Shown: positions 7,336 through 15,529 of the stretch, piece by piece
How positions within the stretch are numbered: the stretch's first letter is position 1
How the letters are laid out: each line of letters starts with the position of its first letter
NCBI RefSeq assembly: GCF_039541795.1
Contig: NZ_BAABGX010000002.1
Coordinates: 1,674,001 to 1,738,000 of the forward strand
Source of the DNA: Nibribacter koreensis
GTDB taxonomy: Bacteria > Bacteroidota > Bacteroidia > Cytophagales > Hymenobacteraceae
Length of the DNA stretch: 64,000 bases
Reading direction: 5' to 3'
Notes under the pieces: generated by a model
Database searches by the model: none
What the model was told of the DNA's origin: nothing
The model's input: the letters and a program-made list of their open reading frames with translations, nothing else
Position numbers and translations under genes: made by a program

Positions 7336-8718
7336 ATGATTCTTATCATAGACGATGACGTTGCCGTACGGGCCTCCTTGAGTTTGCTGTTAAAGCAGGC
7401 AGGCTATGCCACGGTGCAGGCAGCCAACCAGCCCGAGGCGCTGCAGGCGGCGGCCAAACACCGGCCCCAACTCATGCTCATGGACATGAACTTCTCCATG
7501 GAGACCACCGGCGAGGACGGCTTGCAACTGTTAGGCCAACTGAAAAAACTCTACCCGGCTATTCCGGTGATCTTGATTACCGGTTGGGGTTCCATCAACC
7601 TGGCGGTAGAGGGCATCAAAGCCGGCGCCTCTGATTTCATCACCAAGCCTTGGAACAACGACTACCTGCTGCAGGCCATAAGAACGGCCATTGACCTGTC
7701 CCTGCCTGCCCGCGAAGCCGCCACCGATAAACTTACTCGCAAAAAGCTGGATGAGCTCTATGACTTCTCCATGATTGTAGGCGAAGACGCGGGTCTGTTA
7801 CAAGTACTCCGCAACGTGGGCCAGATTAGCGCCACCGACGCCTCTATCTTGATTGAGGGCGAAAGCGGAACGGGCAAGGAACTCATCGCCGAGGCCATCC
7901 ATAAAAACAGCCACCGCGCCAAGGCGCCTTTTGTGAAGGTGAACCTGGGCGGAATCTCGGCAAGTCTGTTTGAGAGTGAGATGTTCGGGCACCGCCGCGG
8001 CGCGTTCACAGACGCCAAAGCCGACCGTGTGGGCCGGTTTGAGATGGCTAACAAGGGTACCATTTTCCTGGATGAGATTGGCGAACTGGACCTGTCGAGC
8101 CAAGTGAAGCTACTGCGCGTGCTCCAGGACCGCACCTATGAGGTGTTGGGAGACAGCCGCTCGCGCAACTTGGACATTCGCGTCATCTGTGCCACCAACC
8201 GCGACCTACGCGAGATGGTCTTGGAAGGCAAGTTCCGGGAAGACCTTTATTATAGAATCAACTTAATCACGGTACGCCTGCCCGCCCTGCGCGAACGTCC
8301 CCAGGATATTCCCCTGCTGGTGCAGCACTTCGTGAACAACCTCAAGAAAACCTACCACAAGCAAGAGCTGGAGGTAAGCGCCAAAGCCTTGGCCTGGCTA
8401 AAGGAGCAGCCTTTGCCCGGCAACATCCGCGAGCTAAAGAATCTGGTAGAGCGCACGGTGCTGGTGTCTGGCAAGAGCCTGCTCACCGAGGAAGATTTCA
8501 TGAACCAGATGCAAGGCGGCTTGCGCAAGCAGGAAGACAAAGCCTTGCCGTCTGTGGGTGCCATGACCTTAGATGAACTGGAGGCCAGCATGATCAAAAA
8601 GTCCATGGCCCATTATAATAACAACGTGAGCAAGGTGGCCAAAGCCCTGGGCGTGAGCCGAGGTTCTTTATACAGAAGGCTGGAGAAGTTTAACATTCCG
8701 TATGACGCTGCGGAGTAA
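7336..8718 (+). CDS. Sigma-54-dependent response regulator (NtrC family)
   Basis: Phosphorylation-controlled activator of sigma-54 promoters. Receiver domain residues 1-120, with acidic D6/D7, phospho-acceptor D50 (LMLMDMNF) and K104. AAA+ domain about 145-370: Walker A GESGTGKE (175-182), Walker B IFLDEIGE (243-250), and sigma-54-contact loop GAFTDA (222-227) with Asp in place of the second Gly of GAFTGA. A Fis-type helix-turn-helix ends the protein (NNVSKVAKALGVSRGSLYRR, about 429-448). It overlaps the kinase gene by 17 nt. The target is probably the sigma-54 promoter at 1196, a conclusion from position and not shown directly. Confidence 0.93.
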   Translation: MILIIDDDVAVRASLSLLLKQAGYATVQAANQPEALQAAAKHRPQLMLMDMNFSMETTGEDGLQLLGQLKKLYPAIPVILITGWGSINLAVEGIKAGASDFITKPWNNDYLLQAIRTAIDLSLPAREAATDKLTRKKLDELYDFSMIVGEDAGLLQVLRNVGQISATDASILIEGESGTGKELIAEAIHKNSHRAKAPFVKVNLGGISASLFESEMFGHRRGAFTDAKADRVGRFEMANKGTIFLDEIGELDLSSQVKLLRVLQDRTYEVLGDSRSRNLDIRVICATNRDLREMVLEGKFREDLYYRINLITVRLPALRERPQDIPLLVQHFVNNLKKTYHKQELEVSAKALAWLKEQPLPGNIRELKNLVERTVLVSGKSLLTEEDFMNQMQGGLRKQEDKALPSVGAMTLDELEASMIKKSMAHYNNNVSKVAKALGVSRGSLYRRLEKFNIPYDAAE

Positions 8719-10009
8719 GTTCATCCTCACCGTTGTGCTGCTGTACCTGGCCATGGGCGTGCTGGCCTGGCAGCTGTTGCGCTTTGACAAGGTGCTCTTT
8801 GTTGTGGCGGAGGCCTTGATTGTCATCAGTCTGGTGTTTACCTACCGGTTGTACATGTCCTTTGTACGGCCCATGAACTTGATTGCCGCCGGCGTAGAAT
8901 CCATCAAAGACCGCGACTTCTCCATCAAGTTCATGGAGACGGGCCAGAAGGAAGTGGACCAACTCATTTCTGTCTATAACCAGATGATGGATGAACTGCG
9001 GCAACAGCGCGTGACCCAAACCGAAAAGCATTTCTTACTGGAACGCCTCATTGAAGCCTCGCCGTCAGGCATCATCCTATTAGATACCTATGACCGCGTG
9101 GCGGGCTTGAACCCAGCGGCGGCGCAACTGTTACAGACTTCGGGCCGGAACGTGGTGGGCAAAGCGCTTGGCGAGCTGCCCGGCCACTGGGGTAACTCTT
9201 TAGAAAGCATTCCCAAAGACGAACAACGCGTAATCAGGCCCAACGGCATCCAAACCTACCGCTGCCGCAAAATCAGGTTCCTGGATCGGGGCTACCATCG
9301 GTACTTTATCTTAATAGAAGAGCTCACCCAGGAACTCTTGGAGAAAGAGCGCAACGCCTATGAAAAACTCATCCGGATGATGTCGCATGAGATTAACAAC
9401 TCCATTGGCGCGGTCAACTCCATCCTGCATTCCTTCTCCTATTTTTCGCCGCAGCTCAACGCAGACACCAAGCCAGACTTTGACGAGGCGCTACAAGTCT
9501 GCATTACCCGCAACCAGAACCTGGCGGGCTTCATGGCAAACTTCGCCAACGTGGTGCGCATACCCGTGCCGGTAAAGCGGCCTGTCTCTTTGCATGAGTT
9601 GTTGCAGGACATTCATACCCTCATGGGGCCTAGCTTTGAACAGAAGCAGGTAAGCTGGCACTGGGAGCTGGACCAAGAATCTCCTATGGTGGCCGTAGAT
9701 GTGCAGCAGCTGGAGCAGGTCTTGATTAACGTGGTGAAGAATGCCTTGGAAGCCACAGAGCCGGGCGGTTGGGTGAAGGTGAGAACCAGTGCCAAGCCAG
9801 CGCAGCTGTTCATCCAGGACAACGGCAAGCCCATCACTCCCGAGGTGCAGGAAAAGCTGTTCTCGCCGTTCTTCAGTACCAAAGTGAACGGTCAGGGCAT
9901 TGGCTTGACCATGGTGCGCGAAATCTTATTGCAGCACGGCTTCCGGTTCTCTTTGCAGACTGGCCAGGACGGGTTTACCACCTTTGCCATAGACTTCACG
10001 GAAGCATAA
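8702..10009 (+). CDS. Sensor histidine kinase, partner of the NtrC-type regulator
   Basis: Membrane kinase of 435 residues. Two helices (about 6-25 and 32-50) are separated by only a few residues, so there is almost no periplasmic sensor and the signal may come from the membrane or cytoplasm. Next come a HAMP-like segment (53-100), a PAS domain (about 115-205), the phospho-acceptor H229 in MMSHEINNSIGA, and the ATPase domain with N347 (NVVKNALEA), DNGKP (373-377) and GQGIGLTMV (397-405). The start codon lies inside the end of the regulator gene, showing co-expression. Confidence 0.9.
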   Translation: MTLRSKFILTVVLLYLAMGVLAWQLLRFDKVLFVVAEALIVISLVFTYRLYMSFVRPMNLIAAGVESIKDRDFSIKFMETGQKEVDQLISVYNQMMDELRQQRVTQTEKHFLLERLIEASPSGIILLDTYDRVAGLNPAAAQLLQTSGRNVVGKALGELPGHWGNSLESIPKDEQRVIRPNGIQTYRCRKIRFLDRGYHRYFILIEELTQELLEKERNAYEKLIRMMSHEINNSIGAVNSILHSFSYFSPQLNADTKPDFDEALQVCITRNQNLAGFMANFANVVRIPVPVKRPVSLHELLQDIHTLMGPSFEQKQVSWHWELDQESPMVAVDVQQLEQVLINVVKNALEATEPGGWVKVRTSAKPAQLFIQDNGKPITPEVQEKLFSPFFSTKVNGQGIGLTMVREILLQHGFRFSLQTGQDGFTTFAIDFTEA

Positions 10010-10010
10010 A

Positions 10011-10070
10011 GAGCCGCCCGTCGTTTTTGGGCTGTTTTCCAGGAAAGAGGCTAAAAACGACGGGCGGTTC
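10011..10070. terminator. Bidirectional hairpin between convergent genes, containing palindrome copy 6
   Basis: GCCGCCCGT and ACGGGCGG form a GC-rich outer stem around the palindrome at 10022-10059. It separates the kinase gene (+) from the DUF2268 gene (-), so termination from both sides is plausible, though T tracts are short. Confidence 0.6.
10022..10059. repeat. 38-nt palindrome, copy 6
   Basis: CGTTTTTGGGCTGTTTTCC on the left and GAGGCTAAAAACG on the right; the inner arm has mismatches. It carries a different GC-rich outer stem from copy 1. Confidence 0.9.
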
Positions 10071-10085
10071 TTGGTTGGTCTATTC

Positions 10086-11303
10086 TTAGTTAAACTTCTG
10101 GGCGTAGCCGCTTTGCTCAAAGAAGGCTTTGGCGTCCTTCATCTCCAGAATGTCTTTGATGGCCTGCTTCTTGTCCTGGGCTTTGTTGTAATAGGCTTCG
10201 CAGATTTTGTAGCCCATATAATAGCCTAAGTCAGCGGGGCGGTCTGGGCGTTCCTGGTTGCCGTTGCCAATCCAGTTATAGGCGCGTTGCAGGTACATTT
10301 CCTGCTTAAACTCTTTCCAAATCTGCCTCTCCCGCGGGTTGGCAAAGTCATGGATGCGCTTGTTGGTGTTCACCCCCGAAATCAGCTCGCCAATGAAATC
10401 GGCCATGCCTTCTGTTAAAGCATTTGCCAGGAGCGTGGTGTCGTTTTGGTTGGACTGAATGAAGTGGATCAATTCATGGGCAATAAGGGGCGGCACGTTG
10501 TGGACATAGTTGTAGTTGTTGCGCTCCCAGAGGTTGAGCTCGTGCAGGGGCACGTCTTCTGTGCGCGAGAACTGGTCAATGCCAATCAACAGGCCATTGT
10601 CTGAGGCCGTGCCCGCTGAGTTATAGCGCCCAATCACAAAATACACGTTGGGGAAGGTAGCCGCCGGGTACAGCTCCTTCATCTTCTGGAAGCTCTGGTA
10701 AATGGCCGGCTTCATGGCGTCTACCTGCAAGGTGTTCTTCCGGATGGCCGGGAAGAAGGCCTGCTTGTTGTTGAGGTTGTTCAGAAACAGTTCTACAGAG
10801 CTAATCTTGTTCTGGAAGTAGTCCTGCAAACCCACAGAGGCCTTACCGAAGTACTGCTGCTCAAAAATCTCTTGTTGCTTAGTGGGGTTCTTGGCCGCCA
10901 GGTCATAGGCTTTCCAGAAGTTGTGCACGTCTGTGGTCACCAGTTGGGCTTTGAGAGGGTCACCCAGCTGCGCCTGCTGTTTTTCCAGTTGGCCCACCAC
11001 TTGCAGGTACGTCTTCTCTTTTCTGAGCAGGTCCAAATCGGTGTCGGTTTTAAGGTGGCTTACGTTTTTGTAGCCCGCTTTCACCGCCTGTTGTAAAGCC
11101 TTGAGTGCCGGTTCCTTCTGGCCTAGGAGCGCATAGCAGCAGGCAATGTTGTAATAGGTGCTGCGCACGTGCGCGCCCTGCGGCGTGGCTTTTATAGCCT
11201 GTTGGTACTGGTCAATGGCCTGGGTGTAATTCTTCTTGTTGTACTCTTCGGTGCCTTTCTTATTGAAGGCCTCATGCGCCGGCGGGGTATAGAAGGAGAA
11301 CAC
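10086..11303 (-). CDS. DUF2268-type putative Zn-protease with TPR repeats (C-terminal part of a frameshifted gene)
   Basis: The C-terminal part has the zinc motif HELIH with downstream EGMADFIGE, as in the DUF2268 predicted Zn-dependent proteases. The N-terminal part has TPR-like helices (EEYNKKNYTQAIDQYQQAI, YYNIACCYALLGQKEPALKA). Only a GTG at 11303 could start it, in the middle of a beta-rich sequence (LVFSFYTPP), and there is no signal peptide. The frame stays open upstream to about 11378, across the stop of the secreted ORF 11330-11626. The two ORFs together make a sensible 510-residue exported protein, so a single-base frameshift is likely, either a real mutation or a sequencing error. 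Confidence 0.75.
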   Translation of the reverse strand: MFSFYTPPAHEAFNKKGTEEYNKKNYTQAIDQYQQAIKATPQGAHVRSTYYNIACCYALLGQKEPALKALQQAVKAGYKNVSHLKTDTDLDLLRKEKTYLQVVGQLEKQQAQLGDPLKAQLVTTDVHNFWKAYDLAAKNPTKQQEIFEQQYFGKASVGLQDYFQNKISSVELFLNNLNNKQAFFPAIRKNTLQVDAMKPAIYQSFQKMKELYPAATFPNVYFVIGRYNSAGTASDNGLLIGIDQFSRTEDVPLHELNLWERNNYNYVHNVPPLIAHELIHFIQSNQNDTTLLANALTEGMADFIGELISGVNTNKRIHDFANPRERQIWKEFKQEMYLQRAYNWIGNGNQERPDRPADLGYYMGYKICEAYYNKAQDKKQAIKDILEMKDAKAFFEQSGYAQKFN

Positions 11304-11329
11304 CAGACGGGTAGTGTCTTTGCCGTTGG

Positions 11330-11626
11330 TCAGTTTAAATTGCTCTCTGGGCTTACCTTGTACGTGACGGCCAGGCTGTCTTTACCCAGGTTCAGCCACA
11401 TGGTGTTGGGTCTGGAGGTAGGCCCAATGCGCACCAGCTTCTCCCTCCCAGCCTCGCTTACTTTAAAAGTATGCTTGTACTTGGTGGCCGGCATTAAGAG
11501 CGTCACGCTGTCTTGAGGCACTGACAACAAGGCGGGAGTTGTTTGGGCCAGAGACTGAATGGGGAGCACCGCGGTGGTAATAATGGCTTTCAGGAGGAGT
11601 TTTATAAGATGGGTAGAGAGTTTCAT
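11330..11626 (-). pseudogene. N-terminal part of the DUF2268 protein, cut off by an apparent frameshift
   Basis: Encodes 98 residues: a signal peptide (about 1-28, ending SLAQ) and a beta-rich segment with VRIGPTSRPNTMWLNLGKD. It stops at a TGA in 11330-11332. Adding one base in the AGAGAGC tract just before would join it to the frame of the next ORF, giving ...PES-QFKLTNGKDTTRLVF.... No other start for the downstream ORF looks natural. If this is not a frameshift, it would be a small secreted protein of unknown role. Confidence 0.65.
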
Positions 11627-11749
11627 GACTAGGACACGCTTGTTTTAACCATAGATGCAAGTAGGTTGGCAAGGGTTGCCTATCGGCTTAGTTTTCTGCC
11701 AGATGGGGGCAGGCGGCAAACGTAGGGAAGAGGAATTCTGGAGGCTTGT

Positions 11750-11787
11750 CGTTTTTTGGGTGTTTTCTGGAAAAGAAGCTAAAAACG
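11750..11787. repeat. 38-nt palindrome, copy 7
   Basis: CGTTTTTTGGGTGTTTTC on the left and GAAGCTAAAAACG on the right; imperfect. Lies between the DUF72 stop and the DUF2268 start. Confidence 0.85.
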
Positions 11788-11822
11788 AAGCTTTCCCTCT
11801 ATATATAGAGTATGTGCTCTTT

Positions 11823-12731
11823 TTAGAATAGCTGGCCTTGAATCATCTGGGGTAACTTCTTGGGGCGATTGAAAGAAATACCCGTGCGTTGCTCTAATTG
11901 GTCCATGAGAATTTCTAAGGCCGGTGGAGCGTCTAGTATTTCTTGCTGGTGCATAAAGAAGTACACCGTGTGCAGACCCTGTTCCAACCATTGGTGCAGA
12001 CGGTGAGCCCAGTCTTGCAGTCTGACAGTGTCTGTGGCATGCAGCCCATGTCCGTTAAAGCGCACCATGGCCACCGGAGAAGTGAGGTGCATGTGCAACA
12101 CGTCCCGTCGGCCGGCCACGTCTGTGAGGACCGTGGTCATGCCTAACTCTTCTAATAAAGCAAAGGCTTCTTCTTGCGTTGTGCCAGGCTTAAACCAGTC
12201 TGGGTGCCTGAACTCCACGGCCAGCGGCACCTCTTTGGGAAACTGCTCCAAGAACCTCCGCAGAATGTCAAAGTCCTCTGGCCCGAAGAACGGGGGCAGT
12301 TGCAGAAAGGCCATCCCTAGTTTGTTGCCTAGCTCTAAAATAGCCTCACAGAAGCGCTGAGTGGGCTCACCGACGTTCTGCAAAAGTTGGTCATGGCTGA
12401 TGATCTGCGGAAGCTTGGGGCAGAAAGTGAAACCATCTGGTACGGCCTGTTTCCATTTGTGCACCGTGGGTAGGTCTGGAATGCGGTAGTGCGTGGTGTT
12501 CATCTCCAGGGTGTTGAACTGGCGGCCGTACCAATACAGCAGTTGGTTGTCTGGCGCACCGGCTGGATAGTAAGAACCCAGCCAGTTTTTATTCACCCAC
12601 GTGGGGCACCCCAGGTAAAAAGACGGTTTGGTAGGACGTTCAGACCGCGCCAAGACCTGCGCCGTGGCAGGGTGGTCTGCCGGAAGTTCAAAGCGGGTGT
12701 TGCTAATGTCTGGGAGCCGTCCGAAATCCAT
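11823..12731 (-). CDS. DUF72 domain-containing protein (YecE-like)
   Basis: The 302-residue protein has the DUF72 TIM-barrel signatures: YLGCPTWVNKNW near the start, NTLEMNTTHYRIP, FCPKLPQIISHD, LQLPPFF, LAVEFRHPDWF, VRFNGHG and VYFFMHQQ. The biochemical function of this family is not settled. The frame extends upstream to 12866, but that extension is basic and low-complexity; ATG 12731 gives the normal family start. It stands alone between palindrome copy 7 and an AT-rich spacer. Confidence 0.88.
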   Translation of the reverse strand: MDFGRLPDISNTRFELPADHPATAQVLARSERPTKPSFYLGCPTWVNKNWLGSYYPAGAPDNQLLYWYGRQFNTLEMNTTHYRIPDLPTVHKWKQAVPDGFTFCPKLPQIISHDQLLQNVGEPTQRFCEAILELGNKLGMAFLQLPPFFGPEDFDILRRFLEQFPKEVPLAVEFRHPDWFKPGTTQEEAFALLEELGMTTVLTDVAGRRDVLHMHLTSPVAMVRFNGHGLHATDTVRLQDWAHRLHQWLEQGLHTVYFFMHQQEILDAPPALEILMDQLEQRTGISFNRPKKLPQMIQGQLF

Positions 12732-13142
12732 GGGATAAATATATGCCTTAAACGATATTCGGCTAAAAAAGGAGGCCTTTTTTGATGTTATTTTCTGGGC
12801 TTGACTATTTTTTTTAGCGAAAGCCCACTTTTTTTTCTCGCTTTCTATTTTTCTAAGGACTTGCACCTGGTACCGACAGCCCTCCAGCAGTATTAAAATT
12901 TAGCTATACGTTCTGTATGCCTACATTCTGGCCTCTTAATGGAGAGAAAATCTGGCATACCATGTTTTATGAATAAAGTCATATTTATAAAATTTTATTT
13001 TGAACATTATAATAAATATATATAATTTTAGTTAGTTGTGCGGGTGGGCAAAGGAGGTCACTTTGGAGCTAAGAGTAGCTTTGAAAAAAATAATTCCTAA
13101 TTTTGTCGCCTTAGAATTGATGTTCCACCAACAAAACCTACA
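12732..13142. other. AT-rich spacer with the rlpA promoter region
   Basis: No gene is supported here. The stretch 12960-13030 is very AT-rich. The remainder would be a leader of about 105 nt for rlpA containing AAAGGAGGTC at about 13051, which is too far from the ATG to serve as its ribosome-binding site. Confidence 0.5.
12999..13030 (+). promoter_or_regulatory. Candidate Bacteroidota-type promoter of rlpA
   Basis: TTTG (12999-13002), 20 nt, then TAATTTTA (13023-13030), close to the Bacteroidota -33/-7 pattern TTTG-N19/20-TAnnTTTG. The last base of the -7 box does not match. Confidence 0.4.
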
Positions 13143-13874
13143 ATGGGGATACAGAAAATTTACCATGCAATTGTCGTTCTTTTCATATCAATCATCACCT
13201 TTGCCCCAACTGCTTCTGCGCAGGAGGTAGGCGAAACCCAAAAAGGCTTGGCCTCTTGGTACGGCGCTAAATACCACGGCCGCAAGACCAGCAGCGGCGA
13301 AGTCTACAACCGCCACAAACTCACCGCCGCCCACAACGGCCTACCACTGGGAACTGTGGTTAAGGTGACCAATCTCTCCAACGGAGAAAGCGTAACGGTC
13401 AAGATCAATGACCGTGGCCCGTTCAAAGGCCGCCGCATCATTGACCTGTCAGAAGCCGCCGCCAAGAAAATCCATTACCGCAACGCGGGTCTTACTGAAG
13501 TATCTGTAGAAGTGGTAGAGCTGCCCCAGTCATACATGGCCAAGCGCTCTACGCCCATAACGGCTCCTAAAGAAGTAACCGAAGAAACCGCGCTGGCGGC
13601 CAATACCGTGTCTTCTTACGTGATACAGGCGGGCGCTTTTGGCAACATAGCCAATGCGCAGGCTCAACTAGAGAAACTCAAGAAAATCTACCAGCAATTG
13701 CCGGTTTCCTTAATGGAAGAGACGGTAAACGGTAAAAAGGTGCACCGCATAGTGGCAGGTAAGTTCCAGGACAAAACCACCGCAGAGCAAGCCCGTCAGG
13801 ATTTGGTGAAGAAAGGCTTCCCGGGACTGGTAAAAGAAATGAAGGAACCCGCCCTGGTGGTGAGTTCTATCTAA
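13143..13874 (+). CDS. rlpA: Septal ring lytic transglycosylase RlpA family protein
   Basis: Exported 243-residue protein with a signal peptide (1-26, ending SASA) and a double-psi beta-barrel (about 33-125): GLASWYGAKYHGRKTSSGE, LTAAHNGLPLGTVVKVTN, VKINDRGPF and RIIDLSEAAAKKI, including the conserved Asp of the RlpA active site. A C-terminal SPOR domain (about 158-235: YVIQAGAFGNIANAQAQLEK) binds denuded peptidoglycan at the septum. RlpA acts on glycan strands at division sites in studied species; a structural rather than catalytic role is also possible. Confidence 0.9.
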   Translation: MGIQKIYHAIVVLFISIITFAPTASAQEVGETQKGLASWYGAKYHGRKTSSGEVYNRHKLTAAHNGLPLGTVVKVTNLSNGESVTVKINDRGPFKGRRIIDLSEAAAKKIHYRNAGLTEVSVEVVELPQSYMAKRSTPITAPKEVTEETALAANTVSSYVIQAGAFGNIANAQAQLEKLKKIYQQLPVSLMEETVNGKKVHRIVAGKFQDKTTAEQARQDLVKKGFPGLVKEMKEPALVVSSI

Positions 13875-13939
13875 GCCTCCATTTGTGTTTATGAGTACCG
13901 CCAAGTTTGCTCTTGCAGGCTTGGCTTTTTTGTGTCTGC

Positions 13940-13977
13940 CGCTTTTGGCTTGATTTCCAGAAAACAAGGCAAAAACG
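13940..13977. repeat. 38-nt palindrome, copy 8
   Basis: CGCTTTTGGCTTGATTTCC on the left and CAAGGCAAAAACG on the right; imperfect. Lies between rlpA and the next gene. Confidence 0.8.
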
Positions 13978-14121
13978 ACGGGCGCTGAATCTTATCAGGA
14001 AATTTTTGTTCTTTACACATGGACGTCACCTGCGCGGGCAATTGGCGTACAAGGCTTGTTCCATACCAAGGCGTGGAAAAGCGCGTTACAGAGAAGGTTT
14101 ATTTTGATACAAAGGCATAGC

Positions 14122-15033
14122 ATGAATTCATCTTTTATAGACTGGGGCAGACTGTTGCTGGTGGGCTTGGTATTGTCCCTGGCCTTTCCAGTGACTGGTG
14201 AGGCGCAAATCATAACCAAAGACAAGAAGAAAATCTTTTTCTGGCAGCGGGACAAGGACCTGGTGGATTTGACGCCGGCGGCAGACACCATGGCGGTTCT
14301 GGACTCTCTGGGTATGCCTTCTCTGGCCGTGGCCACCAAAGACAGCCTAGCCGAAGAAGAGAAAAACAACAAGAAGTCTAAAAAGAAGAAGGCTTATTTT
14401 GGCTATAGAGTGAAGAAGGGCTTCGCGCGGCAGGGCAAAGGCAAGAACCAGATTGTGGAGACCTTTCACTACCTGCGTGAGTTCCAGCAGCCTAACTCCT
14501 ATGCCCCTGAGAAGTATTACTTTGATATAAAGAAGCGTGACGTGTTGCGCACCTTCAATTTTACGCTCAAGCCCAACCAAGCCTACATTCTGCACGGGCC
14601 TTATACCCGCATGCGGGGCGATGTGGTCATAGAGCAGGGCTATTTTTACAAAGGCACCAAGCACCTGCGCTGGGAGACCTTTAGAACAGACAGTACCTTA
14701 GCCAGCAAGCTGCATTATGAGAAAGGCTTCCCTAGGGACGCCGTCATTTCTTACTATGACGCCGCCAAGACCAAGATCAAAGAAGTAATCCCGTACCAGT
14801 ACGGCGAGGTGCAGGGCCAGTACCTTAAGTTTTATGAGGACGGACAGCTGGAATGGCGCGGCACCTATGACAAAGGACGGAAAGTGGGCACCTGGTCACA
14901 CTTCTATGATTACAGAGGCCGCCTTCAGCATGAGTTCCAGTACCCAGAGTCAGCTTATGACAAGCCCGCTGAGCCCGTCCTGACCAAGCATTATGACGCG
15001 TACGGCGTGCTGGTGTATGAGAAGAAGAATTAA
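14122..15033 (+). CDS. Exported MORN-repeat / YwqK-like protein
   Basis: The 303-residue protein starts with a signal peptide or anchor (about 10-30, ending GEAQ), then a Lys-rich stretch (NNKKSKKKK), and ends in MORN-type repeats such as YEDGQLEWRGTYDKGRKVG and YDYRGRLQHEFQY. Bacteroidota have many such proteins, labelled YwqK 'antitoxin-like', with no established function. The start at 14122 was chosen over an in-frame ATG at 14056 because it places the hydrophobic segment at the N-terminus. A second MORN protein lies in the nuo cluster (49857-50648). Confidence 0.75.
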   Translation: MNSSFIDWGRLLLVGLVLSLAFPVTGEAQIITKDKKKIFFWQRDKDLVDLTPAADTMAVLDSLGMPSLAVATKDSLAEEEKNNKKSKKKKAYFGYRVKKGFARQGKGKNQIVETFHYLREFQQPNSYAPEKYYFDIKKRDVLRTFNFTLKPNQAYILHGPYTRMRGDVVIEQGYFYKGTKHLRWETFRTDSTLASKLHYEKGFPRDAVISYYDAAKTKIKEVIPYQYGEVQGQYLKFYEDGQLEWRGTYDKGRKVGTWSHFYDYRGRLQHEFQYPESAYDKPAEPVLTKHYDAYGVLVYEKKN

Positions 15034-15044
15034 TACCTAAGCCT

Positions 15045-15082
15045 CGTTTTTGGCCAGTTTTCTGGAAAAGACGCCAAAAACG
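15045..15082. repeat. 38-nt palindrome, copy 9
   Basis: CGTTTTTGGCCAGTTTTC on the left and GACGCCAAAAACG on the right. It sits between convergent genes and fills most of the 51-nt gap. Confidence 0.9.
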
Positions 15083-15084
15083 AC

Positions 15085-15438
15085 TTAATGGAAGGCATCT
15101 TCTATGTGCAGAATCTCTGGGGTCTGGTGGTGCCAGAAGATGGAGACTATGTCAAAGCGCACTTCCTGCTGCCAGTCCAGCTCTTCTACCAGGGCCTCGG
15201 CGGCTAGAAACAACATTTCCTGCTTTCTGCCAGACACCGCTTCTTCTGGGTAGCCAAACTGACGACTGGTTCTTGTTTTCACTTCCACTAGTACCAAGAA
15301 ATGACCTTTCCGGAAGACTAAATCCACTTCGGCGCGTTTAAAGCGGTAGTTTCTGTGCAGGAGCTCGTAGCCTTGGGCGACCAAATGGTGTTCGGCTGCT
15401 TTTTCGCCCTGCTGGCCTAAGGAGGTGTTGGTGCTCAT
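15085..15438 (-). CDS. YraN family (UPF0102) nuclease-fold protein
   Basis: The 117-residue product has the YraN signatures: LGQQGEKAAEHHL at the start, GYELLHRNYRFKRAEVDLV, and the PD-(D/E)XK-like core LVLVEVKTR, with Glu and Lys in the usual places, followed by RFDIVSIFW. The family is often labelled as a putative endonuclease related to Holliday-junction resolvases, but the function is unproven. The frame allows a start at 15483; ATG 15438 fits the family's N-terminus better. Confidence 0.88.
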   Translation of the reverse strand: MSTNTSLGQQGEKAAEHHLVAQGYELLHRNYRFKRAEVDLVFRKGHFLVLVEVKTRTSRQFGYPEEAVSGRKQEMLFLAAEALVEELDWQQEVRFDIVSIFWHHQTPEILHIEDAFH

Positions 15439-15529
15439 TTTTGGTTGCTCCTGGTTAAATGAGTAATTTGCAGAAATTTCCATTGGACTGGTTTATACGT
15501 ACATTCTTGCCGTTTGCCCAGCCCGTTGC

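Noticed and set aside
12732..12866. N-terminal extension of the DUF72 protein
   Set aside because: The extension is Lys-rich, without family similarity, and comes from an AT-rich spacer; ATG 12731 gives the normal start.
13036..13230. Small gene upstream of and overlapping rlpA
   Set aside because: It starts in the AT-rich leader, overlaps the rlpA signal peptide in another frame and has no recognisable features.
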